Positions 47,335-55,527 of a stretch of 64,000 bases of DNA are shown here, piece after piece. How positions within the stretch are numbered: the stretch's first letter is position 1; each line of letters opens with the position of its first letter. The translations under genes were made by a program, and so were the position numbers. The notes below the pieces were generated by a model that made no database searches, was not told the origin of the DNA, and saw only the letters and a list, made by a program, of their open reading frames with translations. This stretch comes from JADCCX01 sp031431475 (lineage in GTDB: Bacteria > Pseudomonadota > Alphaproteobacteria > Rhizobiales > Beijerinckiaceae): contig JANPDL010000002.1 of the NCBI GenBank assembly GCA_031431475.1, positions 17,984 to 81,983 on the forward strand, in the 5' to 3' direction.

Positions 47335-48681
47335 ATGCCAAAGATCACGACACGCGCCGGTCTTGTTGTCGGCACAGAACTTACAATTGACGAGCCGAGT
47401 AAGACCTTCACGCTCAACGTGGCCGGTAATCTTGTGGCAAAGGACGGCGTGACGCTGCAGGCGCTGTATTCCAAGTTTGTGGAGCTTTGGAATACAGCGA
47501 CCTATCAGGACAGCCCGTTCCCGATGTATGCAATTGACGCGCTTTCTGGCCAGTTTCAGTTCGGCACGGATGGAGCAACTTTCTCTGGCTGGAAGCCCGC
47601 AACTGACGCCACTCGCCAGATGCTCCGTGACGGCGGCTGGTCCGAGTTCTCGTCCGCTGGTGCCCTAAACCGTCAATATGCAGGCATTGTAGGCCTTGGA
47701 TCGGTCAGCGCGGGATCGCAACTGTACTACCAGCGGGTATCAACGGATTCCCCGTCCAACTTCACTTTCACCGATCAAGCCAACGAAGGCATTCAGGTCT
47801 TAGGTGATGCGACAAACGGCAACTTCGATAAACGGACCTTCTTTAAGGCGTTTGTCCGGGAGCAGGGAAAGAAGTACAAAGACTCGGTGCTGGCCGACAC
47901 CGGCAAGACCGCATCGGGCGCTTACATCGTCAATGTGCTCCTGTCGAACGAGGGCGATCTGAAGATCACGGCCAACGATGCCGCGATGACCGGAGCGCCA
48001 TACGACAACATCACCGTCACTTACTTCGCCACGGATCAGAACCGCTTGATCGGCGGCATAAACTACCCCTTCCGCGTCATAATCGTCGGTAACGGCGCAC
48101 CGCTTGAGCAGATATACACGAAGGTCCAATTCCTGCTTCGCCAGGCGACAGACATCAATAGTGGCGCAGGAACAGTCACCGGCAAAACGGCCAATGCGCT
48201 CCTGAATTTCGTTGGGGATACGCTCGTAACGACGCAGGGTGTTTACATTGACAACATCCAGTCTGCCGACAGCAACCGAATTGAGTTTTTCGACCAGAAC
48301 AACGTAAAACGCACGAACCCATTTGCTTCGGCCGGCACGATCACGGCGAACGGCGTGCTGGTAGGCGCTGGATCGACTTACCGGCTCATGTTTACCACAT
48401 TGCCCGGAGCGACGAATGACTACGGAGAGTCCGGGGCCGTGACGGTCAACGACGCGATTGGGACACCGATCGCTGGCCCAATCACGGCGAGTCCGATCAA
48501 TTTCACGTTCGACTATGACGGGAATGTTCAGGGCGGTCGCACGGCTGGAACGGACGCTGCGGTTACGCTCATTGGCATCAAGCCTGGTACTGGCAAATTC
48601 GTTGCCGCAACTGGCACCCTGACGCGATCAAAGACAATCGCGCTGTCCCTCGTTGCGGAGCAAGACCGCGCATACATCTAG
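47335..48681 (+). CDS. Putative virion protein (448 aa)
   Basis: 448 residues. KTFTLNVAGNLVAKDGVTLQ, then LYSKFVELWNTATYQDSPFP and the long beta-rich C-terminal half (LIGINYPF-like stretch, FDYDGNVQGGRTAGTD). Composition rich in Thr, Gly, Asn and low in Cys suits an exported virion protein. Not recognised. Confidence 0.6.
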   Translation: MPKITTRAGLVVGTELTIDEPSKTFTLNVAGNLVAKDGVTLQALYSKFVELWNTATYQDSPFPMYAIDALSGQFQFGTDGATFSGWKPATDATRQMLRDGGWSEFSSAGALNRQYAGIVGLGSVSAGSQLYYQRVSTDSPSNFTFTDQANEGIQVLGDATNGNFDKRTFFKAFVREQGKKYKDSVLADTGKTASGAYIVNVLLSNEGDLKITANDAAMTGAPYDNITVTYFATDQNRLIGGINYPFRVIIVGNGAPLEQIYTKVQFLLRQATDINSGAGTVTGKTANALLNFVGDTLVTTQGVYIDNIQSADSNRIEFFDQNNVKRTNPFASAGTITANGVLVGAGSTYRLMFTTLPGATNDYGESGAVTVNDAIGTPIAGPITASPINFTFDYDGNVQGGRTAGTDAAVTLIGIKPGTGKFVAATGTLTRSKTIALSLVAEQDRAYI

Positions 48682-48691
48682 GAGTGGGTGA

Positions 48692-49225
48692 ATGTCCTAC
48701 TCCTTCGACGGAACGACAAAGATCATCTCGGTCATCGGGGTCAACAGTTTCACAGTTGCCGACTGCTACAGCCGATGGGTTGATTGGGTAGCCACGGGAG
48801 ACAACTCGAAATACTTGCAGGCGTTTGCCGTCACAGGCGGCGACCCACTGCCTGGCGGCAGATTTCTTGGAACGACTTTCTTCCTTGAGAACGGTTGGAA
48901 GATTCGGCCACGGGAGGCCAACCATTCTCTGGCAGTCTCTGGGAACCTCTATTCTCGCGACGGATCTGACCCTTTTGTTTCGACGCTTGGCGTATTCAAC
49001 GTCCGCGTTTCTCTGACGACATCGAACCTTGTTGACACAATTGCTACTGGCGGTGGGGGCGGGCTCACGACGGAGCAGGCCGCAATGCTCTTGGACCTCT
49101 TTCGACTGCATGGCCTTGATCCTGCAGCCCCGATGACGGTCACGCCGACCGGGAGAGTCGCGGGTTTGCTGCAGCAGGCCTTCACTGGCGACGGAGAGGT
49201 CACAACCACAGTCACTAGGCTGTGA
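48692..49225 (+). CDS. Putative virion protein (177 aa)
   Basis: 177 residues, TTKIISVIGVNSFTVADCYS then KYLQAFAVTGGDPLPGGRFL; ends with a Gly-rich linker (ATGGGGGLTTEQAAMLLDLF) and a helix that is seen in some phage fibre-attachment tails. Part of the same block. Family unknown. Confidence 0.55.
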   Translation: MSYSFDGTTKIISVIGVNSFTVADCYSRWVDWVATGDNSKYLQAFAVTGGDPLPGGRFLGTTFFLENGWKIRPREANHSLAVSGNLYSRDGSDPFVSTLGVFNVRVSLTTSNLVDTIATGGGGGLTTEQAAMLLDLFRLHGLDPAAPMTVTPTGRVAGLLQQAFTGDGEVTTTVTRL

Positions 49226-49671
49226 CGCGCAGTTCGCTCAATCTCGCCTCTGACGGTTTTCTGAGAAGAGGGACGAAGCCTACCCTAGCGATTGCCAGCA
49301 TAGGGCATCTGAGACTCGCTAACACAACACAGCCGCCTCCAACGGGCGGCTCATGGGGTGGAGTCTCAAATAGAAGGCCAAAATACAGGCCTATCCCGGT
49401 TTTCCTGACAGACGTTACGGTCGTCCATGCAGGAGCATCGTCTTACGGGGTCAGTGAAGACTCTGCCGAAGGAACTCTTATAGCCGTCTGCGAAGCAGCG
49501 TCAGTTGGCATTTGCGCGCACTTCGCAGTGGGGACAATTCTCGCAACTTCTGTCGCGAGATCCATGGGCGCTTGCTCTCACCACGCAATAACCAAAGCCA
49601 TCCGGCTCAACAATCCTTTCGGCCTTACCGACATGCAAATGATCGCTCTGGTCGCACTCGCTATGGAGTGA
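49222..49671 (+). CDS. Hypothetical protein (149 aa)
   Basis: 149 residues from GTG 49222 (GTGA overlap). Pro-rich segment, TDVTVVHAGASSYGVSEDSA, and a C-terminal helix (NNPFGLTDMQMIALVALAME). Unclear whether structural. Last gene of the inserted block. Confidence 0.5.
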   Translation: MTRSSLNLASDGFLRRGTKPTLAIASIGHLRLANTTQPPPTGGSWGGVSNRRPKYRPIPVFLTDVTVVHAGASSYGVSEDSAEGTLIAVCEAASVGICAHFAVGTILATSVARSMGACSHHAITKAIRLNNPFGLTDMQMIALVALAME

Positions 49672-49673
49672 GA

Positions 49674-50603
49674 ATGTCTAAAACAATTTCCATTGACGAG
49701 ATGATGTCCCGCAACAAGCACGCGATGCGTGGCGAGACACTTCTCAAAGCGGCGAAGGGCATTCCCTCGTGGAACCCTGAGCAGCGCACCGCGCGGTTCG
49801 TCATGTCGGCACAGGTCAAGGATCGTGACGGCGATACCGTGATGACAGACGGAATCCAGATTGAAGAGTTCCTGAAGAACCCGGTCTCTCTCTGGTCACA
49901 TTCTCACGGGTTCCCCATCGGTGCATGGGAGGATCTGGCCAAGGTTTCGGGTCGCCCCAAGCGCCTCGAAGGCACGCATCGTTCCATGCCGGAAGGCACC
50001 GACGAGACGGCAGACCGGATTGCACGCATGAAGGCGGCGGGTTTTATCCGGGCGTGTTCCATCGGCTTCATTCCTGATTGGAAGGCGGCTGAGGCTGATT
50101 TTGATGAAGAGGACAGGTTCACGGGCATCCTGTTCAACATGACATCTCTGATGGAAGGCTCGATCTGCGCCATCCCTGCGAACCAGGCTGCGCTCGCCAA
50201 GGCTGCTAAGGATGATCCGGCGTTCGCAACTGATCTGATCGAAGACGCTCTGGACAATTGGCCGAAGAATGCCGCGGGCATCTACATGAGCCGCGAGGAT
50301 TTCGAGGCTGCTTACAAGACTGTGACCGGCGATAAGAAGTCCATCCCCGTGCTGACGATTAATGAGCCCGAAGACATCGCTGCTGTCACTGTCGAGCAGG
50401 ATGGCGAAACCGTCACAGTCACATCGGAAGACAAGACCGGCCTCTGGGCACGCCTCTCCAAGGCTCTCGGGCTCTCCAAAGAACCTACGGTCGAGCCATT
50501 GGCTCCCGAACCCGAACTGCCCCGGCTGGCAACAGACGAGCAGAAAGCAGCCGCAACGGCACGCGCCGAAGCGGTGATGAAGCGCGCCGAACTCGGCGTC
50601 TAA
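49674..50603 (+). CDS. HK97 prohead protease (U35/S78-like), with C-terminal extension
   Basis: 309 residues from ATG 49674. RFVMSAQVKDRDGDTVMTDG, the catalytic His in VSLWSHSHGFPIGAWEDL and the Ser in IRACSIGFIPDW mark the serine protease that cleaves the scaffold/delta domain of the capsid protein. Residues after about 190 form an acidic tail (EPEDIAAVTVEQDGETVTVT) longer than in lambda-type proteases, possibly scaffold. Separated by 30 bases from the capsid gene. Confidence 0.9.
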   Translation: MSKTISIDEMMSRNKHAMRGETLLKAAKGIPSWNPEQRTARFVMSAQVKDRDGDTVMTDGIQIEEFLKNPVSLWSHSHGFPIGAWEDLAKVSGRPKRLEGTHRSMPEGTDETADRIARMKAAGFIRACSIGFIPDWKAAEADFDEEDRFTGILFNMTSLMEGSICAIPANQAALAKAAKDDPAFATDLIEDALDNWPKNAAGIYMSREDFEAAYKTVTGDKKSIPVLTINEPEDIAAVTVEQDGETVTVTSEDKTGLWARLSKALGLSKEPTVEPLAPEPELPRLATDEQKAAATARAEAVMKRAELGV

Positions 50604-50620
50604 GCCAGTCCAACTCACAG

Positions 50621-50633
50621 AAGGAACTACCCC
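50621..50633 (+). promoter_or_regulatory. Strong ribosome-binding leader shared with the tail tube gene
   Basis: AAGGAACTACCCC directly before the capsid ATG. The same AAGGAACTACCC stands immediately before the tail tube ATG (54344-54355). Both genes make the most abundant virion proteins. Confidence 0.6.
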
Positions 50634-51953
50634 ATGTTGAAAGAACTGCTCGCGGCCCTCCGCGACAAGCAGACGGCCTTTGCCGTTCTGAAGGCAGCCT
50701 ATGATGGCAACGCGGCTCCCACCGAAGCCGATACCGCCGCATACGATGCAGCCATGGACGAGATCGAAGCCTTGGAGGGCAAGATTGCCCGTGCCAAGCG
50801 CGCTGATACCGTCCTCGCACAAAAGGCGCTTCCCGTGTCTTCGCCAGCCGAACGCACGGTTCCCGCCGAGATCGCGAAGAAGCTGACGACGAAGGAGAAG
50901 GTCGGCCTTGCTATGGTTTCGATGGTGAAGGCATTCACCGCCGAAGGCAGCAAGGCCCCCAAGCACGTTCTCGCGGTGATGGAAGCTGATGGCTACGGCG
51001 ATATCGCTGCTGAATTCGACATGGGTCAGAAGACCATGATCACCACGTCCGGCGCGACGGGTGGATTTGCAGTTCCTCCAAACTTCTATGAGGAAATTAT
51101 CGGACTGCTGACGCCCTACACTGCGTTCTTGCAGGGTAATCCCCTCGTGATCCCGATGCCTGGCGGCAACTATCGCCAGTCAGCAGGCGCGACCCGCCCG
51201 ACAGTCGGCTACAAGACGGAAGGTGCGGTTACGCCGAACAGCACGGCAACTCTGCGTGAGATTGACATGAGCGCCAAGCTTCTGTCCGGCCTCATCCCAC
51301 TGACCAAACAGGTCGTGAACTGGACCGCTGGACGCGCGCAGAACTACGCGGCGAACGAGATGGGAACGGCTATGGGGCTCGCGCTTGACGCTGGTCTTCT
51401 GGTCGGAAACGGCACAGCGCCCAACCCGCGCGGTATTTACAACATCGCTGGTGTCGGAACTCGTGCTGCGGCTGCTGGCTTCACGCCTACGATGACCGTG
51501 GTCAACGCTGCGGTTCGTCAGATGCTCAACCCCATTGAGTCCTTTTCTGAACTTCAGCAGGGTCTTGCCTGGATCATGCCGCAGCGTGTCATCGGCTACC
51601 TGCAGGATCTCATGACTGTCGGCGGCGAGAACTACGCCTTCCCGACAATGCAGGGCGAGAACAAGACCTTCAAGGGGTATCCTGTCCTGAAGTCGGCTCA
51701 GGTTCCGATCAACTTGGGCGCTGGTACGAACGAAACCACTCTTGCACTGGTGTCGTTCTCCAACGTCTTGATGGGCGAGTCCGCTGGCATGACGCTCTCA
51801 ATCAGCGAGGATGCTTCCTACGTCAACGGCGGCGTCACGACTTCGGCATTCCAGAACGGCCTTATCCTGATCAAGGCCGACATGGAACACGATGTTGATG
51901 TTCGCTACGCCGAAGCCGTGCAGCTTCTCACCGCTGTGCAGTGGGGCAACTGA
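50634..51953 (+). CDS. HK97-fold major capsid protein
   Basis: 439 residues. Residues about 1-105 are the delta domain, an alpha-helical scaffold (AAMDEIEALEGKIARAKRAD) probably removed by the protease. The rest is the HK97 fold: GATGGFAVPPNFYEEIIGLL, EIDMSAKLLSGLIPLTKQVV, GLALDAGLLVGNGTAPNPRG and YPVLKSAQVPINL. Forms the icosahedral shell. Followed by a hairpin. Confidence 0.95.
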   Translation: MLKELLAALRDKQTAFAVLKAAYDGNAAPTEADTAAYDAAMDEIEALEGKIARAKRADTVLAQKALPVSSPAERTVPAEIAKKLTTKEKVGLAMVSMVKAFTAEGSKAPKHVLAVMEADGYGDIAAEFDMGQKTMITTSGATGGFAVPPNFYEEIIGLLTPYTAFLQGNPLVIPMPGGNYRQSAGATRPTVGYKTEGAVTPNSTATLREIDMSAKLLSGLIPLTKQVVNWTAGRAQNYAANEMGTAMGLALDAGLLVGNGTAPNPRGIYNIAGVGTRAAAAGFTPTMTVVNAAVRQMLNPIESFSELQQGLAWIMPQRVIGYLQDLMTVGGENYAFPTMQGENKTFKGYPVLKSAQVPINLGAGTNETTLALVSFSNVLMGESAGMTLSISEDASYVNGGVTTSAFQNGLILIKADMEHDVDVRYAEAVQLLTAVQWGN

Positions 51954-51970
51954 TCCCTGATCTGACAATC

Positions 51971-51990
51971 GGGGCGGCTTGTGCCGCCCC
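51971..51990 (+). terminator. Hairpin after the capsid gene
   Basis: GGGGCGGC-TTGT-GCCGCCCC, a perfect 8-bp stem with a four-base loop, 17 bases after the capsid stop. No U-run follows, so it probably stabilises the 3' end or partly attenuates transcription, rather than fully terminating. Confidence 0.65.
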
Positions 51991-52011
51991 GGCTACCCTC
52001 TGGAGAGCATC

Positions 52012-52356
52012 ATGAAAATCATCAAAGCTACCGGCCTTGTCCCCGTCCTTATTGAAGACGACAAGGAATTTCTGAGCATGTCCAACGGCCAGGTTATCGG
52101 CCTCAAGCCCGATGACGCCGCCAAGTTTCTCGAAAAGGGATGGGTGTCTCTGGTTCATATTCCTGAAGGCATCGAAACAACCGACACCGAAGCATCTGAG
52201 CCCGTCGAGTCTTTCGAGAAAGACAGTATCCCGGCTGACTGGCGCGAGAAGCATTGGAAGACGCGCGTCAAGATCGCCCAGCAGATTGACAGCGCCGTAA
52301 CCACGGATGCGGAGGCCGTCTTGGCCATTGAAACCTATCTCGCGGACCCGAAGTGA
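52012..52356 (+). CDS. Putative head protein (114 aa)
   Basis: 114 residues from ATG 52012 (MKIIKATGLVPVLIEDDKEF). NGQVIGLKPDDAAKFLEKGW ends a small domain; the C-terminal helix (TRVKIAQQIDSAVTTDAEAV) is acidic. Sits between capsid and connector genes, where head-completion factors are found. Family not recognised. Confidence 0.62.
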   Translation: MKIIKATGLVPVLIEDDKEFLSMSNGQVIGLKPDDAAKFLEKGWVSLVHIPEGIETTDTEASEPVESFEKDSIPADWREKHWKTRVKIAQQIDSAVTTDAEAVLAIETYLADPK

Positions 52357-52416
52357 TTCGGGGATATCGTGACAAGGCAATTCTTGATGGCGACCGCCTC
52401 GTAAAGGAAAAGCGCC

Positions 52417-53022
52417 ATGATGGAGTTGCTGACCCCCGCGCCCTCGAACTGGCTTCTGCGCACCGTCGCGGAGGTCAAGAAAAACAAGCGCCTGTTCGGG
52501 TCAATGGAAGACGATCTGATCGGGGGCTGGATACAAGCCGCGACGGCGTATCTGGAGACTGAGTACCAGATCGCTATCGCTCCCCAAACCTGGAAGATCA
52601 CTCTCCCATGCTTTGAAGATGAGATTGCCCTTCTCTATCCGCCGCTGAATTACGCGCCGCCCGCGCTGCCTGAGACTGCCGTGGTGGTGAAGTATCTGGA
52701 TATGGCGAACGTGCAGCAGACCTTCACCGCCTTCACGGCAACCAAGTATGCAATGACGTGGCGACTGTGCCCTGTTCTGGAATGGCCTGACACAGCCGAT
52801 GCGGCGCGCGCTGTGACGGTCGAGTTCAATGTGGGCTACACGGACCCCTTGAAGGTTCCTCACGCCATACGGCAAGCCGCATTGCTTCTGGCGAGCTATT
52901 ACATCCAGCATCGTGACGCCACATTCGAGGAACCGAAGATCAGCCTGATTGACCGGCGCATTGCCTTCGGTGTTGAGGCACTGATGAAGCCCTTCAGGGT
53001 GGTCGCGAGATACGGGCAATGA
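52417..53022 (+). CDS. Head-tail connector protein (gp6/phiE125 gp8-like)
   Basis: 201 residues from ATG 52417. MEDDLIGGWIQAATAYLETE followed by AIAPQTWKITLPCF and the C-terminal helix KVPHAIRQAALLLASYYIQH is the gp6-like adaptor pattern (helix-rich with a beta insertion). Binds the portal and starts the neck. AAAGGAAA ribosome-binding site upstream. Confidence 0.85.
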   Translation: MMELLTPAPSNWLLRTVAEVKKNKRLFGSMEDDLIGGWIQAATAYLETEYQIAIAPQTWKITLPCFEDEIALLYPPLNYAPPALPETAVVVKYLDMANVQQTFTAFTATKYAMTWRLCPVLEWPDTADAARAVTVEFNVGYTDPLKVPHAIRQAALLLASYYIQHRDATFEEPKISLIDRRIAFGVEALMKPFRVVARYGQ

Positions 53023-53405
53023 GGTCCGGCAACGCCAACTCGCTTCTGAAAATCATGAAGCGGGAGGTCACGCAGAACGCCTTTGGCGAGAACATTGAAA
53101 CCTTCGTGCTCTGGCGTAATGCCTATGCGGAGTCATGGGTTGATCGCGGTGCTGAACCTGTTCAGGCGATGGAGCCACAATCCGCTGCGATACGGATGTT
53201 TCGCGTTGATTGGCTGGAGGTTTTCAATCCCGACCCTACGGGCATGGTGATTCAGGAAAACATGGTGATTGAGGTTGATGGCGAGACAATCTATTTCGAT
53301 GGCGTCGTGTCCCCGCGTCGATACGATATCATGCTGATCCAGCCCGATCATTCCGCCCGGAAGTGGTGCATCCTCAAGACTATTGAGCGCCGGAACCATC
53401 AGTGA
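53019..53405 (+). CDS. Head-tail adaptor protein (head closure)
   Basis: 128 residues, MRSGNANSLLKIMKREVTQN then ENIETFVLWRNAYAESWVDR, RVDWLEVFNPDPTGMVIQEN and FDGVVSPRRYDIMLI, a small beta-barrel typical of phage head-closure (FII/SPP1 gp16-like) proteins. ATGA overlap with the connector. Confidence 0.82.
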   Translation: MRSGNANSLLKIMKREVTQNAFGENIETFVLWRNAYAESWVDRGAEPVQAMEPQSAAIRMFRVDWLEVFNPDPTGMVIQENMVIEVDGETIYFDGVVSPRRYDIMLIQPDHSARKWCILKTIERRNHQ

Positions 53406-53854
53406 TGCCGGTCACGGGTGACAAAGAGGTTGCAGCGGTCTTCCGGGCTCTTGCCAAGGCCCCTACGGCGGCGGTGCGTCGGAAGGCAAGACAGGACGCA
53501 CTCAAACCCGTGAAGGAATCGGCGCGCGCCAAGCTCTATTCCAATGGAAGCGTTGAAACCGCTGCACTCGCGACGGCCCTGATTGTTTCGGAGAACCTGA
53601 AGAACAAAGACTCGTCCATCGTCGCGGTGAAGCGCGGCAAGCGCGGCAAAAAGAACCGCAACCCCGTCCGCTACGCTCACCTTGTCGAATGGGGCACGGC
53701 TCCACACTGGCAACCCAACAGGTTCGGCGGGATCATGCATCCTGGCGCACGACCTTTCCCGTTCATGCGTCCGGCCCTCGAACAGCACCGGGACAGCGCG
53801 GCGAAGGCGTATTTCGTGAACATCTGGACTGCCATCGTGAAGTCGGTGAAGTGA
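53405..53854 (+). CDS. HK97 gp10-like tail protein
   Basis: 149 residues from ATG 53405 (a GTG at 53402 overlaps the upstream stop and is an alternative). ARQDALKPVKESARAKLYSN, VRYAHLVEWGTAPHWQPN, GGIMHPGARPFPFMRPALEQ and the amphipathic end match the gp10 (tail component/neck) family. Works in joining the tail to the head. Confidence 0.88.
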   Translation: MPVTGDKEVAAVFRALAKAPTAAVRRKARQDALKPVKESARAKLYSNGSVETAALATALIVSENLKNKDSSIVAVKRGKRGKKNRNPVRYAHLVEWGTAPHWQPNRFGGIMHPGARPFPFMRPALEQHRDSAAKAYFVNIWTAIVKSVK

Positions 53855-53855
53855 C

Positions 53856-54266
53856 ATGCAGAGCGTGATCCCCGCGATCAGAGCATTGCTGGTTGCGGAT
53901 GGCGCTGTGCTGGCGCTGGTCAAGAGCGGAACTGGCATCCCCCGCGTCTACCTGATGAGAGCGGAGCAATTTACTGGCGGTGCTGACGTGGTGATGAGCG
54001 AAGTGTTCGGCGATATGAACATGGCGCTATCAGGCTCGACCACGCCATGGACCAGCCGCATCAGTCTCGAATGCAGGGCATCCACCTACGCCGCGTCTGA
54101 AGCCTTGGGGCGAGCCTGCAAAGCCGTCCTGATACCCTTCAAGGGCACGTCTCTGGATCAGGATATCCAGTCATCTTTCCACGCGGGCGAGTACGGCGAT
54201 TACAACGATGAGGGCACGGTATTCCGGTCAATCGTTGACTTCAGGATCGTGCATCAACCCGCCTGA
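53856..54266 (+). CDS. Tail completion protein (DUF3168/gp17-like)
   Basis: 136 residues. MQSVIPAIRALLVADGAVLA then GTGIPRVYLMRAEQFTGG, ECRASTYAASEALGRACKAV and GTVFRSIVDFRIVHQPA match DUF3168-type tail terminators. Located right before the tail tube gene, as expected. Confidence 0.82.
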   Translation: MQSVIPAIRALLVADGAVLALVKSGTGIPRVYLMRAEQFTGGADVVMSEVFGDMNMALSGSTTPWTSRISLECRASTYAASEALGRACKAVLIPFKGTSLDQDIQSSFHAGEYGDYNDEGTVFRSIVDFRIVHQPA

Positions 54267-54303
54267 TCGCACTCCTTCATAGTTCGGCCAGCCATCCTTG
54301 CGC

Positions 54304-54331
54304 GCGGGGAGGCTGGCATTTGTCTCCCCGC
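54304..54331 (+). terminator. Hairpin between tail completion and tail tube genes
   Basis: GCGGGGAG (54304-54311) and CTCCCCGC (54324-54331) form a perfect 8-bp stem with a 12-base loop. No U-run follows, so it is more likely an mRNA processing or attenuation element, next to the tail tube's strong ribosome-binding site. Confidence 0.6.
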
Positions 54332-54355
54332 CGCAACATCTGAAAGGAACTACCC

Positions 54356-54784
54356 ATGCCAAGGCAAATTGCTGCCGGTTCAACTGTGTCCTTCGGCGAC
54401 ACGTCAAGCGGAACATGGACCATTATCGGTGATCTGGAAAAGGTTTCGGAGATCGGCCAGAAGAAGCCCGAGGTCAAAGCCACCGGGCTTTCCGACACCG
54501 AGGAAGTTTATATCGGTGGCATCAAGGAAGGCCAGACCGTCACGCTCGACATCATGGTCAACGATGATGCTGCGGAACAGACCAATCTTCGCAACCGCTA
54601 CAGCAACGATACGGTCACATGGTTCCGCATCAAAGACCCGCGCGCCACATCAATCAACGAACTGGTCTTCACGATCACCCTCCTGGAACTTTCCGACAAC
54701 ATCGGCGAGGGCGGGAATATCAAGATGTTGAAGATCGCCGGCCGTATCTCCGGCCCGATCATCCGTCGCGCGAAGACGGCATAA
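54356..54784 (+). CDS. Major tail tube protein
   Basis: 142 residues. GSTVSFGDTSSGTWTIIGDL, VTLDIMVNDDAAEQTNLRNR, FRIKDPRATSINELVFTITL and LKIAGRISGPIIRRAKTA form the small beta-sandwich of siphovirus tail tube proteins. Many copies stack as hexameric rings. The AAGGAACTACCC leader is shared with the capsid gene. Confidence 0.88.
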   Translation: MPRQIAAGSTVSFGDTSSGTWTIIGDLEKVSEIGQKKPEVKATGLSDTEEVYIGGIKEGQTVTLDIMVNDDAAEQTNLRNRYSNDTVTWFRIKDPRATSINELVFTITLLELSDNIGEGGNIKMLKIAGRISGPIIRRAKTA

Positions 54785-54787
54785 TCC

Positions 54788-55231
54788 ATGGACAAGCCGT
54801 TCAACGAGTTTGACCAGTCGGTCCCCGCGCCAGAGTTCGGCGCGGGGGTTGTTTTGCATTACACGCACAAGGATCTGCGGGAGGTCGAGGCTTACGCGAA
54901 AAGGAAGCTCGTATCCGAAGATACGCCGGAACTGGTGCGCAGCGTCTTTGGCGCATGGGATTTCATCCAGTTCTTCCTTGATCAGCGCCAGATTGATGTT
55001 TCAGAGCCCGTGCTGACCATCGGCCTGAAGAACCCGGATGGCACTCGACTGAATCCGGATTGGGATAACCCTCCCAAGAGGATGAACTTCACGAAGCTGA
55101 CCGCCGCCGCATCGGTTGCGATCCTCGCGAGCCTTAATGGGCAGACGTTGGACGAGGCCATTGCTGCAAAGGAAAAGGTGAAAGCTGATGCCGCGCGCCC
55201 CAAGGTGGCCCAGGAGGTCGGGGGTATCTGA
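54788..55231 (+). CDS. Tail assembly chaperone G-like
   Basis: 147 residues. HKDLREVEAYAKRKLVSEDT, SVFGAWDFIQFFLDQRQIDV, GTRLNPDWDNPPKRMNFTKL and AAKEKVKADAARPKVAQEVG show the lambda G-like all-helical chaperone. It binds the tape measure and helps polymerise tail tube. Near its end it can shift frame to form a GT fusion. Confidence 0.82.
   Translation: MDKPFNEFDQSVPAPEFGAGVVLHYTHKDLREVEAYAKRKLVSEDTPELVRSVFGAWDFIQFFLDQRQIDVSEPVLTIGLKNPDGTRLNPDWDNPPKRMNFTKLTAAASVAILASLNGQTLDEAIAAKEKVKADAARPKVAQEVGGI
55219..55225 (+). promoter_or_regulatory. Slippery site for a programmed -1 frameshift (G to GT)
   Basis: CGGGGGT at 55219-55225; the zero-frame codons are GTC GGG GGT ATC TGA. A one-base backward slip at GGG re-reads GGG TAT CTG ACC and leads into the T frame, open to 55527. 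Two codons before the G stop, as in many tail chaperones. Confidence 0.6.
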
Positions 55232-55527
55232 CCACCGTCTATTATCTGGGCATCAAGGCCGGGATCTCCCCGTCCGAAATCGACCGCCTCACACCATTCC
55301 AGATCATCACCATAGCCAAAGAGCGGGATGACCACGCCGAGCAGGCAAGGTTGTTCGCGGCTCACTATACGGCCTTGGCGCAGCACAACCCCAAAAGTCT
55401 CAGCAAGGCGATTCAGGATTTCCATGATCGCAAAGAAACTGAGATTCACGGCGAGATTGAAGCTGATGAACTCCCCGACTACTTCGCCAGCCTTGGCTAC
55501 GAAGTCATAGACGAGCAGCCCGAATGA
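55222..55527 (+). CDS. T-frame extension of the tail chaperone (made by frameshift)
   Basis: 98 to 101 residues (GISPSEIDRLTPFQIITIAK, RDDHAEQARLFAAHYTALAQ, ending SLGYEVIDEQPE) with no good start codon of their own near the junction, but open all the way from the slip site, and ending in overlap with the tape measure ATG. The expected GT fusion is about 246 residues. Lambda T-like domain by position and helical pattern. Confidence 0.65.
   Translation, partial: GYLTTVYYLGIKAGISPSEIDRLTPFQIITIAKERDDHAEQARLFAAHYTALAQHNPKSLSKAIQDFHDRKETEIHGEIEADELPDYFASLGYEVIDEQPE

Noticed and set aside
52353..52562. A 69-codon open frame just after the capsid-neighbour gene
   Set aside because: It overlaps the connector gene in another frame over most of its length and has poor composition.
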